Shown here one piece after another: positions 54,834 through 62,277 of a DNA stretch of 64,000 nucleotides. The position numbers were made by a program, and so were the translations under genes. Position 1 is the first letter of the stretch. Every line of letters begins with the position of its first letter. The stretch spans positions 62,001 to 126,000 of the forward strand of contig PLDK01000041.1 of assembly GCA_003135135.1 (NCBI GenBank). The letters are read 5' to 3'. This DNA is from Deltaproteobacteria bacterium (lineage in GTDB: Bacteria; Desulfobacterota; Binatia; Binatales; Binataceae). Under the pieces are notes generated by a model that saw only the letters and a program-made list of their open reading frames with translations, had not been told where the DNA came from and made no database searches.

Positions 54834-54939
54834 CGTTGCCTTGACAGAGGCGGGGACGCAAAGCCAGAGAAGCCAGATGATGGCAAAGACCCCGCTGCGG
54901 TCGCATCGGGGTGCAAGGGCGGCCTCTAGGGAGGCAACG
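54834..54939 (+). ncRNA. Structured RNA candidate with GEMM-like core motif
   Basis: About 106 nt closed by an 8-bp stem CGTTGCCT (54834-54841) / AGGCAACG (54932-54939) and a 6-bp stem AGAGGC (54846-54851) / GCCTCT (54922-54927), with an inner CGGGG/CCCCG pair (54851-54855 / 54890-54894) and GCCA/TGGC (54872-54875 / 54881-54884). It contains GGGGACGCAAAGCC, like the conserved core of the class I c-di-GMP (GEMM) riboswitch. As an alternative fold, GCCTT-GACA-GAGGC makes a stem with a GNNA-type loop just before it, as P1a does in GEMM. The AAACC strand and 3' half of GEMM are not found, so it is not a standard riboswitch, and it lies at the 3' end of an operon. Confidence 0.4.
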
Positions 54940-55048
54940 CTTGCTGGCCTGCTCCGAGATCTTGAGCGCGATCTGTGCGAAATCGGCTCGCTTACCGTAG
55001 GCATATGATTGCTATGCCAAGGGCCTGGGTCCAACGCGGAACGGGAAA

Positions 55049-55504
55049 CTATTTTTTGGGTAGAGGCGGAGCGGCAATCTGCCCGAACTGCGCGAATTCC
55101 TCGGGAGCACCTTGCGAGAATAAGAAAGTATCTCGGAAGATTTGATTACCGTCTTTCAAAAGCCGAATCATATATCGTCCCGCATGCGGAAATAAGAGCA
55201 GGCCCGTGAGCACGAACGGAAAAACCGTCCGCTCGGCATGCGCGATATTGACCGGCTGCGAGGGAACCTTGATTACGAGGTTGCCGCTCAACGACTCTTT
55301 TACTTCCAGCGTAAGAGTTCCCGAGCCTTCACCCCCACCCCCAACGAAAAAAAACGTCAAACCCCCGATCGGTAGTCTTACGTCGGGTACTCGAATATCA
55401 ACATTGGGCGCTATCCCGTAGAACCCCAAAATCGTACTTTTCCCGCCTAATTCAGGGCGCGCTGAATCGCAAATGATGCAATGATCAATGTGCGGGAAAG
55501 GCAT
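55049..55504 (-). CDS. DUF6941-like hypothetical protein
   Basis: Protein of 151 aa, probably of the DUF6941 type: HCIICDSARPELGGKSTILGFYGIAPNVDIRVPDVRLPI at the start, then a glycine-rich FFFVGGGGEGSGTL and beta-rich C-terminal half (GRYMIRLLKDGNQIFRDTFLF). Function unknown. It is the last of three minus-strand genes with lower GC and no recognised partners; it abuts the next gene (stop and start adjacent). Confidence 0.7.
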   Translation of the reverse strand: MPFPHIDHCIICDSARPELGGKSTILGFYGIAPNVDIRVPDVRLPIGGLTFFFVGGGGEGSGTLTLEVKESLSGNLVIKVPSQPVNIAHAERTVFPFVLTGLLLFPHAGRYMIRLLKDGNQIFRDTFLFSQGAPEEFAQFGQIAAPPLPKK

Positions 55505-55906
55505 TCAATTGTTCAGCGTAATAGCCGGAATTGATGCAGTTTCAGCACCTGCCAACGTGACCGAAGTAGATGGCTGGCCCATTGATTGATCTGGCGAAGC
55601 AAAGTTCAGATAAAGCGTGAAAGTGAGAACAGGAACGCATGCGATCGGTACTGCCCAGGAAGGAAACGTAGCCTCAATGGTCCTTGTTTGAGATACGAAC
55701 ACCATCGCGACGGGACGGTTGATCCTGCTCCAGAGGACTTGCGCCGCTACGAATCCAGACGCGCACGCGCAAATCAGCGCCTGCGGTTCAGTCAGCCAGC
55801 CGCGAGTATGAGCGAATCCGAACAGGAGTCCGCATACTCCGAAGGCGAAACCAACGGCCAGATAAGCTTTCAGGAGCTTTAACGATTCACGCAGCCACAA
55901 ATACAT
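55505..55906 (-). CDS. Hypothetical membrane protein
   Basis: Protein of 133 aa with three hydrophobic segments (AYLAVGFAFGVCGLLFGFAH, ALICACASGFVAAQVLW, AVPIACVPVLTFTLYLNF). No family recognised. It starts inside the 3' end of the 55887 gene (20-bp overlap) and ends just before the DUF6941-like gene, so the three are translated as a unit. Confidence 0.6.
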   Translation of the reverse strand: MYLWLRESLKLLKAYLAVGFAFGVCGLLFGFAHTRGWLTEPQALICACASGFVAAQVLWSRINRPVAMVFVSQTRTIEATFPSWAVPIACVPVLTFTLYLNFASPDQSMGQPSTSVTLAGAETASIPAITLNN

Positions 55907-56159
55907 GAAACCCTTGAAATCTCACTCGTTTATTCCACAGTATCGTAAACAACTCTCGGAGTCCCCAAGCGACGAACCCGATATTGGCTATATCGTCACC
56001 AAATAGAAGCAACTGCTGATATTCGCTCTGACCGCCCGTTGTGTAAAGAATTGCCCACCTAATGAGATACGAAATAAACAAGCATACGAGAACGTTCGTG
56101 CCGTGCTGCGATAACGCCTTCAGCGTCTCTAAATCTAACCATTCAGAAATTGGCGGCAA
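55887..56159 (-). CDS. Hypothetical membrane protein
   Basis: Protein of about 90 aa if started at TTG 56159 (PPISEWLDLETLKALSQHG); the frame extends to an ATG at 56267 but that part looks non-coding. One or two hydrophobic segments (TNVLVCLFISYLIRWAILY; IANIGFVAWGLRELF). No family recognised. First gene of the three-gene orphan set. Confidence 0.5.
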   Translation of the reverse strand: MPPISEWLDLETLKALSQHGTNVLVCLFISYLIRWAILYTTGGQSEYQQLLLFGDDIANIGFVAWGLRELFTILWNKRVRFQGFHVFVAA

Positions 56160-56267
56160 ATTGGGGCCCCCCGAACGGAAACAGATTAGCCAAACGGTCG
56201 TTGCGCCGTCAATTGTACGGCTTGTCCCGTGAGAGGGGCGAAACGGGGCATCGCAGCGGCTGTTCAT

Positions 56268-56638
56268 TCAAGACCGCCCACTACCCGGGCGCTAACGCAA
56301 TTTGTCAGACGATCCGCTGCACGCCAGCCATGGAAGCGGGTATTTCGGATCACGTCTGGACCCCCAAGAATTGGTTTCGCTATCAAACTGAGCGGCTGCC
56401 ACCACGGCGGATTATTGCTGGAGTCTGTAACATCGCATAAGGCTGAACAGTTCAGCCCTGAACTATTTTGGCAATTCTGCGAATTATCCGCGCTTATGCT
56501 CCCCGAACCCGCGGTCAGATCGGCAAACTGCGCCAGTACCCGAGTTGGCGCGCTATTGCTTCCCCGGTTGTCGCCCGATATGCAGATTCAGATGCTTCCG
56601 TTGCGATGGTTCACGCCGGGCGGGGAGTGTATCGGTCA
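56268..56638. other. Gap before the radical SAM gene
   Basis: A 371-bp region between divergent genes. Open frames here (plus strand to about 138 codons) read as low-quality protein and continue into the radical SAM gene only by chance of frame. It may be decayed coding sequence; I support no gene. Confidence 0.4.
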
Positions 56639-57928
56639 ATGCTGACAGCTTCGCGGGTGACAGCTTCGCGGGAATTCCAGGTGATGGCAAAACCGGCGGG
56701 CGCGGTCTGCAACCTCGACTGCAGCTACTGCTATTACCTCGACAAGTCGGCCCTGTATCCCGGCGGCGACGCGCTTCGGATGACCGACGATCTGCTCGAG
56801 CGCTACATCGTCGAGCATATCGAGGCGTCCCCTAAAGAGCTGATTTTCTTCCAGTGGCACGGCGGCGAGCCGACTATCCTCGGGCTGGATTATTTTCGGC
56901 GAATCGTCGAGCTCCAGCGCAAGCATCGGCCCGCCGGACGCCAGATCCTCAATGGCATCCAGACCAACGGCACGCTGATCGACGACGATTGGTGCCGCTT
57001 CCTCGCCGCGGAACGCTTCCAGGTCGGCATCAGTATCGACGGACCCAGGGCGCTCCACGACTGCTATCGGGTGACCAAGGGCGGACGTCCGACCCATAAG
57101 CAGGTGATGCAATCGTGGCGGCTCCTGAATCGGTACCGGGTTCCATGCGACGTGCTGTGCGTGGTCCATCGTGAGAACGTGCGGCAGCCGACTGCGGTTT
57201 ACCGCTTTTTCAAGGAGCTGGGCGTGGAGTGCCTGCAATTCCTTCCGCTGGTTGTGCGGCAAGGCGGGGTTGGGGTAAGCGCGGAGACGGTGCCGGTGGA
57301 GGCCTACGGAGAGTTCCTGTGCACGATTTTCGACGAGTGGGTCCGCAACGATATCGGCCGTATCGCTATCCAGAACTTCGACGAGGCGCTAAGACCCTTC
57401 CTCGGCGTGGATCATGCCTTGTGCATCTTCAAGGAGACCTGCGGCAATGTCGTCGTCGTCGAGCATAACGGAGATTTCTACTCGTGCGATCATTTTGTCG
57501 ACCAAGAGCATCGCATCGGCAACATTTTCGAAACACCACTGGCGGAAATCCTGGAGGACCCGGCGCAGCGCGACTTCGGACGTATCAAGCGCGACGGACT
57601 GCCCCGATACTGCCGGGAGTGCGAGGTCCTGAGCTCGTGCAATGGAGGGTGTCCAAAGGACCGATTTGCCCGCACCCCCGACGGCGAACCGGGGCTTAAC
57701 TATCTTTGCCCGGGTCTGAAAAAGTTTTTCATCCATAGCCGCCCACCCCTGCAAAGGATCGCGTCGCTGATGCGGTCGGGCGTGCCGGTGGAAGGGCTCA
57801 TGGATAGTCTGCGCTGCGAGGATGGCGAAGCCGCTGCTCGAGCAGGGCGCAACGATCCTTGCCCCTGCGGCAGCGGCCTGAAGTACAAGAAGTGTTGCCT
57901 CGATCCTCGTAAATCGCAGCTTGAATAA
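56639..57928 (+). CDS. Anaerobic sulfatase-maturase-like radical SAM/SPASM protein
   Basis: Radical SAM enzyme of 429 aa. The SAM cluster motif is CNLDCSYCYYLDKS near residue 24, followed by FFQWHGGEPTILGLDYF and NGIQTNGTLIDDDW. A SPASM domain supplies further cysteines (HALCIFKETCGN, FYSCDHFV, CRECEVLSSCNGGCPKDRF). A SecA-like zinc tail, [17 protein letters not shown], ends the protein. Such enzymes make formylglycine in sulfatases or modify peptides; no sulfatase or precursor peptide is nearby. ATG 56639 follows GGGGAG. The N-terminus contains a duplicated VTASR-type repeat. Confidence 0.9.
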   Translation: MLTASRVTASREFQVMAKPAGAVCNLDCSYCYYLDKSALYPGGDALRMTDDLLERYIVEHIEASPKELIFFQWHGGEPTILGLDYFRRIVELQRKHRPAGRQILNGIQTNGTLIDDDWCRFLAAERFQVGISIDGPRALHDCYRVTKGGRPTHKQVMQSWRLLNRYRVPCDVLCVVHRENVRQPTAVYRFFKELGVECLQFLPLVVRQGGVGVSAETVPVEAYGEFLCTIFDEWVRNDIGRIAIQNFDEALRPFLGVDHALCIFKETCGNVVVVEHNGDFYSCDHFVDQEHRIGNIFETPLAEILEDPAQRDFGRIKRDGLPRYCRECEVLSSCNGGCPKDRFARTPDGEPGLNYLCPGLKKFFIHSRPPLQRIASLMRSGVPVEGLMDSLRCEDGEAAARAGRNDPCPCGSGLKYKKCCLDPRKSQLE

Positions 57929-57936
57929 CAGCGCTT

Positions 57937-57960
57937 GTAGTGAAACCCACCGTGGGTTTC
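57937..57960. repeat. GTAGTGAAACCC-type palindromic repeat
   Basis: GAAACCCACCGTGGGTTTC palindrome; a near-identical copy (one change) lies at 59461-59483. Together they bracket the permease gene. Confidence 0.75.
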
Positions 57961-57972
57961 ACACTTCCTTGG

Positions 57973-58077
57973 GCAGGGGTGACCCCTGCACCGCAGTGAG
58001 AAGACGCGAAAATCTGCGCAGCGCATCTTTTCGCGACTACGCGATGGAAGAGCCCGCGCGGCAGGGGTGACCCCTGC
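57973..58077. repeat. Two copies of the 17-bp palindrome GCAGGGGTGACCCCTGC
   Basis: Identical copies at 57973-57989 and 58061-58077, each followed by ACC. The sequence is also the outermost part of elements A and B. The 71 bp between them contain a stem GCGAAAA...TTTTCGC, so the pair may be the ends of a third element. Confidence 0.7.
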
Positions 58078-58130
58078 ACCCAGTGAAAAGAAAGGATGCG
58101 GTCTGACGGCCTGTTAGGACTTTTTTTGAG

Positions 58131-58199
58131 TCATCCTGAGCGAAGCGAAGGAACCCGGATCCGGGATTCTTCGCTACAGCAACTTTCGCTCTAGAATGA
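58131..58199. repeat. REP/MITE-like element TCATCCTGAGCGAAGCGAAGGA
   Basis: TCATCCTGAGCGAAGCGAAG at one end and GCTCTAGAATGA at the other as imperfect inverted ends, with CCCGGATCCGGG in the centre. Its motif is of a widespread type of bacterial intergenic repeat and is shared by the copy at 49764. Confidence 0.7.
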
Positions 58200-58215
58200 C
58201 ACGGGCGGCCGCGCG

Positions 58216-58300
58216 GCAGAGGTGATCCCTTCACCCAGGATTAAGGTCGCGCGCGACAACGGAGCGCGGCCTTAACGGTGGGTGCAGGGGTCACCCCTGC
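58216..58300. mobile_element. MITE-like inverted-repeat element A
   Basis: About 85 bp. One end is a degenerate GCAGAGGTGATCCCTTCACCCAGGATTAAGG; the other, reversed, is GCAGGGGTGACCCCTGCACCCACCGTTAAGG. The inner arms TTAAGGTCGCGC / GCGCGGCCTTAA also pair. It carries no gene and ends at the first base of the permease stop codon. Confidence 0.6.
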
Positions 58301-59445
58301 TAGAGGGCGCGGAGTTCGGTTGAAATGTCGCCGCGGGTGGCCAGGGTCGCAGGTATGAACCCGCTGGCTGCTCCTATTAGGGAGGCGATCATGAAGCTGT
58401 AGGCAACGACTCGCGGCGAAAGCGTCAGGGCCATCGCCAGCGGGCCGAGCGCTCCGGAAAGATACGGCAACACTTCGAATCCCAGCATCGCCAGGCCGCA
58501 GCCGAGCCCACCGCTGGTCACGCCGACGATCAGCCCCTCGACGAGGATTCGCGCAATGATCGAGTTGCGCGTGAATCCAATCGCGCGCATCACCGCCATC
58601 TCTTGGCGACGTTCGCGCACCGCCATCGCGGCCGTGTTGACGGCGACCAGCCCGATCGTGAAGATCACGATCACCGCGAGAAATTTTGCGCCACTAAGCA
58701 GCAAGGAAATATTGCTGGCCATTTCGTTCTTGATCAGCTCGACTTCGGTTTCGGTGACCGTCTCGTGCGCCGAATTGGCGAACATCTCATCGATTGCGCC
58801 GATCACTGCGGGCGCCGATTGCGAGCGGTCTATTTTCACCCAGAACAGATTGACGGTGCCGGGCCTGTGGAGCAGTTCTTCCATGTAGTCACGCTTGAAA
58901 ATAATTCGAGGCCCCGCGGCTTCCCCGTTCAGCACGCCCACAATTGTCAGTTGCAGATCGACCAGATACACCGTCCCGCGCAGCATCACCGTGTCGCCGA
59001 CTTTCCAGCCGTAATTCTTCATCAAGGTGGTCGAGACGAGGCCCGCGGTGCGCATCCTTTTGAATTCGTGTTCGGCTTGCGTGCTAACTTCCCAATCGGG
59101 AAAGATTTCGCGGATATGATCGTCGTCCATGGCGAGGATGCCGATCTGCTCGTTCGGATCGCGATAAGTTCCCATGAAGACGCTGTAGCCCGCCACTGCG
59201 TCGACGTGTGGCACGGCTTCGATCTGCCGCCGATACGCTTCGGGCAGCATGTAGAAGAAGCCTGCCTTGCTGTGGCAGATGAGGCGCAGCGAGTTGGCGC
59301 GGTCGCGCAGGACCTGGTCGAGCAGTGCGGGCAGGCTGATCAGGGAGGCGAAGATGAATACCGAGACGGTGATCGACAACACGGTAAGAATCGTGCGCCG
59401 CTTGTTGCGGGTCAGGTTGATGAGCACGAGCGGCAGGTATTTCAT
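58300..59445 (-). CDS. ABC transporter permease, FtsX/MacB type
   Basis: Inner-membrane permease of 381 aa with the MacB/LolC layout: one N-terminal span (TILTVLSITVSVFIFASLISLPAL), a periplasmic domain with PHVDAVAGYSVFMGTY and FPDWEVSTQAE, and three C-terminal spans with the FtsX motif AVMRAIGFTRNSIIARILVEGLIVG. No ATPase or adaptor gene is next to it, so the partner is elsewhere. It is flanked by MITE-like elements on both sides; the stop codon touches element A. Confidence 0.9.
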   Translation of the reverse strand: MKYLPLVLINLTRNKRRTILTVLSITVSVFIFASLISLPALLDQVLRDRANSLRLICHSKAGFFYMLPEAYRRQIEAVPHVDAVAGYSVFMGTYRDPNEQIGILAMDDDHIREIFPDWEVSTQAEHEFKRMRTAGLVSTTLMKNYGWKVGDTVMLRGTVYLVDLQLTIVGVLNGEAAGPRIIFKRDYMEELLHRPGTVNLFWVKIDRSQSAPAVIGAIDEMFANSAHETVTETEVELIKNEMASNISLLLSGAKFLAVIVIFTIGLVAVNTAAMAVRERRQEMAVMRAIGFTRNSIIARILVEGLIVGVTSGGLGCGLAMLGFEVLPYLSGALGPLAMALTLSPRVVAYSFMIASLIGAASGFIPATLATRGDISTELRAL

Positions 59446-59460
59446 GGCGCGAACTTAATT

Positions 59461-59483
59461 GTAGTGAAACCCGCCGTGGGTTT
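59461..59483. repeat. Second copy of the GTAGTGAAACCC palindromic repeat
   Basis: Matches 57937-57959 except for one base; immediately followed by the left end of element B. Confidence 0.75.
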
Positions 59484-59665
59484 GCAGGGGTGACCCCTGC
59501 ACCCAGTGTTAAGGCCGCCCGCCGTTGGCGGGCGCGGACCCTGCCAACGGCTTAATACTGCGCCGTCGCCGCCGCGACCAGTGAAAAACCCCGCGCGTAG
59601 CGATCCGCTCCCCCGCGCGCGATAACGGACACGCTGTTAACGTTGGGTGCAGGGGGCACCCCTGC
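59484..59665. mobile_element. MITE-like inverted-repeat element B
   Basis: About 182 bp. Left end GCAGGGGTGACCCCTGCACCCAGTGTTAA; right end reversed GCAGGGGTGCCCCCTGCACCCAACGTTAA, a terminal inverted repeat of about 29 bp with three or four mismatches. Interior includes GCCGTTGGC/GCCAACGGC. No open frame inside. Related to element A on the other side of the permease. Confidence 0.65.
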
Positions 59666-59696
59666 TGCCAGGTTGAGTGAAGCGTGCGAAGCTCGG

Positions 59697-60245
59697 CTAG
59701 ACCAGCAGGGAGCCGCGGAAGGGCTCGTCGCGCGGCGGAGGGAACTCAAGCAGGTTGATGGCCCATTTGTGCGCCTGGCGCAGCGCGTCCTCAGCGCGGC
59801 GGAAGATTCGCTCGCGATACATCACGGACCATACGTACGCATCGACCGACGGCTCCTCGCCGAGCGTGACGTCGAGCATCCAGTCCTCGAGCTGCGGGCC
59901 GCAGATCAGCAGGCGCACAACGCGCCCGTGATCGATCACGATGCCGCGCGCCTCGCGCGGGATGCGAAACTCGTCCTTGACGCGCTTGATGACATTGGGC
60001 GGCGCATGCTGCTCGGTCATCGCGACGTAGGCCCAGTCGCCCTGCGGAGGATTGGCCTCGCGCGCGATGCGCAGGTTGTTGTCGGTCAGGTCTTCCTTGG
60101 CGCGATCCTGATCGTAGTCGCGCGCGACCTGGTAAAAGGCCATCGCGACCGGCAACTGCGGCATCTCAGTCTCGGACTTGGTCTTTCTGGGTTTCTTGGT
60201 GGTTTCGACCCACCAGCGGTTTTCGACGTTGGGCTTTTGCGGCAT
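59697..60245 (-). CDS. Hypothetical protein paired with a metallopeptidase-like gene
   Basis: Soluble 182-aa protein of no recognised family. It starts with a basic, Pro/Lys-rich region (MPQKPNVENRWWVETTKKPRKTK) and continues with AMAFYQVARDYDQDRAKEDL, HAPPNVIKRVKDEFRIPREARGIVIDHGRVVRLLICGP and a tryptophan-rich C-terminal half. Its start overlaps the stop of the HEMGH gene by one base (TGATG), so it is probably translated with it. Confidence 0.65.
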   Translation of the reverse strand: MPQKPNVENRWWVETTKKPRKTKSETEMPQLPVAMAFYQVARDYDQDRAKEDLTDNNLRIAREANPPQGDWAYVAMTEQHAPPNVIKRVKDEFRIPREARGIVIDHGRVVRLLICGPQLEDWMLDVTLGEEPSVDAYVWSVMYRERIFRRAEDALRQAHKWAINLLEFPPPRDEPFRGSLLV

Positions 60246-60775
60246 CAGGCAACCCGGCGGGATTTGCGAGCGTCGATTCGAGCAGTGCGCCTCGATTTTC
60301 GTGCGATCGAAATACGCGGGCGACGCTTGCGGACCAGATTTGCAGCGCGACGCGTGCTCGAGATTCCCGCCCGGGTGCGCGAGCGCGATGAGCCGCGGCG
60401 GACGGGGACTTTAAGCCCGGTCACCATCCGGCGCGAGAACAGGTCGGCCTTGCGCTCGGCGTCGGACCAGAACAGGAAATGACCCATCTCGTGGTAGATC
60501 ATTTGAATCCACAGGCGCTCGCTGAAATAGACGCGTCCGCGTTTCCAGTTTTCGGGATGCACGAGATGGATGCGGCCGTCTTCGTAAGTGCGGCCGGCGG
60601 TCTTGCCCCAATCGATGTACTCGAACCATTCGACACGCGGGCGGCGCAGCTTGAAGTATCGGCACATCGAGGAGATGGCGCGGTTGAAATGCGCGGCGCG
60701 ATGGCCGCGGAAAAATTCGGCGAGGTTGCGATCAATTTCGCGGCGATGAGCGACAGGAGGAACAATCATTCGCAC
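60245..60775 (-). CDS. ImmA/IrrE-like zinc metallopeptidase with Arg-rich tail
   Basis: Protein of 176 aa. The zincin motif is QMIYHEMGHFLFW (about 90-102), followed by SDAERKADLFSRRMV, which fits the ExxAxxF third-ligand pattern of ImmA/IrrE-type peptidases. The N-terminal part (EFFRGHRAAHFNRAISSM) is helical. The last 50 residues are extremely Arg/Ser-rich (RRGSSRSRTRAG...ARKSRRVA), unlike the family, and could bind nucleic acid. Partner gene 59697 follows with one-base overlap. Confidence 0.65.
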   Translation of the reverse strand: MRMIVPPVAHRREIDRNLAEFFRGHRAAHFNRAISSMCRYFKLRRPRVEWFEYIDWGKTAGRTYEDGRIHLVHPENWKRGRVYFSERLWIQMIYHEMGHFLFWSDAERKADLFSRRMVTGLKVPVRRGSSRSRTRAGISSTRRAANLVRKRRPRISIARKSRRTARIDARKSRRVA

Positions 60776-60938
60776 AACCAGGCGACCTCCGCTAACAGGT
60801 GATAAAGATCATATGGAGGCGCGTTCGTCAGAGTCAAACCTTTTCAGGAAAATCCGAGTTTATACCGTCGTTTGATTTCCGCATGATGGTAGAAATCGCT
60901 TCGCGGCAGCGGATTTGGTGCATCGAACGGACAGAAAT

Positions 60939-62150
60939 CTAACCCAGGGTGCCCGACGCTTTGAGACTGGCGATCTGGTCCCACGTCAGGCCCATTTCGA
61001 GCGCGACTTCCTCGGTGTGCTGGCCGAGTTCGGGCGCCGCGCGATGGGGGATTGGATCGGCGCCGCCAAACTCGACGGGGCTGTTCACGACGCGGCATCC
61101 GGGAATATTCGGATGGTCCACGGCGGCGAAAGCGCCGATAGCTTCGGCCTGCGGATCGACGAGCACTTCGGCGTCGGTGCGAACGGGCGCCCAGATGAGA
61201 TTGTGGCGATCGAAAATCGGCGCCCAATCGTCGCAAGTCCTGAGCGCAATCGCGCGATCTATTTCGCCGGTGAGCGCGGCGCAGTTTTGCGCGCGCGCGA
61301 CTGAATCCTTGAAGCGCGGATCGCCCTGCCAATCCGGTTTGCCGAGCGCGAGGCAGAAATCCGGCCAATAGCGATCGCTTTGGATCATCACGAAGTAAAT
61401 CCATCGCGCGTCGGCGCATCGATAGGAACTCCACATCGGATTTATGCGCTCGGTCCGCGACTCGGATTGTGGCGAGTGGCCGGTCATGAGCCCGATGGTA
61501 AGATCCGACGCGTTCATCCACAGACCCATCGAGAACAGCGAGATGTTGACCTCGCGGCCGCGGCCGGTACGCTCGCGTGCGAGCAGGGCGGCCGAGATTG
61601 CGCCCGCCAGGCCCAGGCCGACGGCGTGATCGATCATCGCGGGCCGCTGCCCGGGCGGCGACTGTCCCGGCTCGGCGATCGTCGCCATCAGGCCCGAGCG
61701 CGCCCATGAGGCGGCGTAGTCATAGGCAGGGCGACTGCGATCGGGTCCGCGATGCCCGTAGCCGTTGATCGACCCGTAGATGAGCCGCGGATTTTTCGCG
61801 GCCAGGGTTGCGTAGTCGAGTTTCATGCGCTCGAGGGCGTCGAGGCGCAGGCTGGTGACGAAGACGTCGGCGTGTTCGATCAGCTTGAGCGCAAAGGCGT
61901 GGCCGTCGGGGCGGCGCAAGTCAACGGCGACCGAGCGCTTGTTGCGATTGTCGAGTTCAAACGGCGGACGGATGCGCGCATTGGGATCGCCCATGGTGCG
62001 CGTGACGAAGCCGCGAATCGGGTCTCCGGTGGTCGGGTCTTCGAGCTTGATAACGTCGGCGCCCCAGTCGCCCATCACGGTGGTGGTGGACGGGCCGGCG
62101 ACCCACATTGCAACTTCGACAACTCTGACGCCCTTGAGCGGACGGTCCAT
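60939..62150 (-). CDS. CaiB/BaiF-family (class III) CoA transferase
   Basis: Class III CoA transferase of 403 aa, transferring CoA between acyl-CoA and a carboxylic acid. Start at 62150 (MDRPLKGVRVVEVA) is set by AAGGAG 9 bp upstream; a longer frame begins at 62168. Motifs: MGDWGADVIKLEDPTTGDPIRG, NRNKRSVAVDLRRPDG, PAMIDHAVGLGLAGAISAALLAR and the C-terminal GQHTEEVALEMGLTWDQI. Substrate unknown; could serve fatty or aromatic acid catabolism. Confidence 0.93.
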   Translation of the reverse strand: MDRPLKGVRVVEVAMWVAGPSTTTVMGDWGADVIKLEDPTTGDPIRGFVTRTMGDPNARIRPPFELDNRNKRSVAVDLRRPDGHAFALKLIEHADVFVTSLRLDALERMKLDYATLAAKNPRLIYGSINGYGHRGPDRSRPAYDYAASWARSGLMATIAEPGQSPPGQRPAMIDHAVGLGLAGAISAALLARERTGRGREVNISLFSMGLWMNASDLTIGLMTGHSPQSESRTERINPMWSSYRCADARWIYFVMIQSDRYWPDFCLALGKPDWQGDPRFKDSVARAQNCAALTGEIDRAIALRTCDDWAPIFDRHNLIWAPVRTDAEVLVDPQAEAIGAFAAVDHPNIPGCRVVNSPVEFGGADPIPHRAAPELGQHTEEVALEMGLTWDQIASLKASGTLG

Positions 62151-62277
62151 CGCAAAGGTCTCCTTCATCGGATGAGACCGAATTCGTATCAGGAGTCGGT
62201 GGAAGAATGAAACCGCGCGCGCGGCTTCTTAGTCCGCGTGCGGCCTGAATCCGGCGGTTGAATCGGAGGGTTAGTCG

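Larger units (their letters stand above)
57929..58299. other. Repeat-packed intergenic region
   Basis: A 371-bp gap with no gene, filled by palindromes: 57937-57960, GCAGGGGTGACCCCTGC at 57973-57989 and 58061-58077, a REP-like element at 58131-58199 and MITE-like element A at 58216-58300. It separates convergent genes. Confidence 0.75.

Noticed and set aside
54834-54939. Standard class I c-di-GMP riboswitch
   Set aside because: The core GACGCAAAGCC is present but the AAACC strand and the 3' receptor half are not, and no gene follows in the same direction. Kept only as an RNA candidate.
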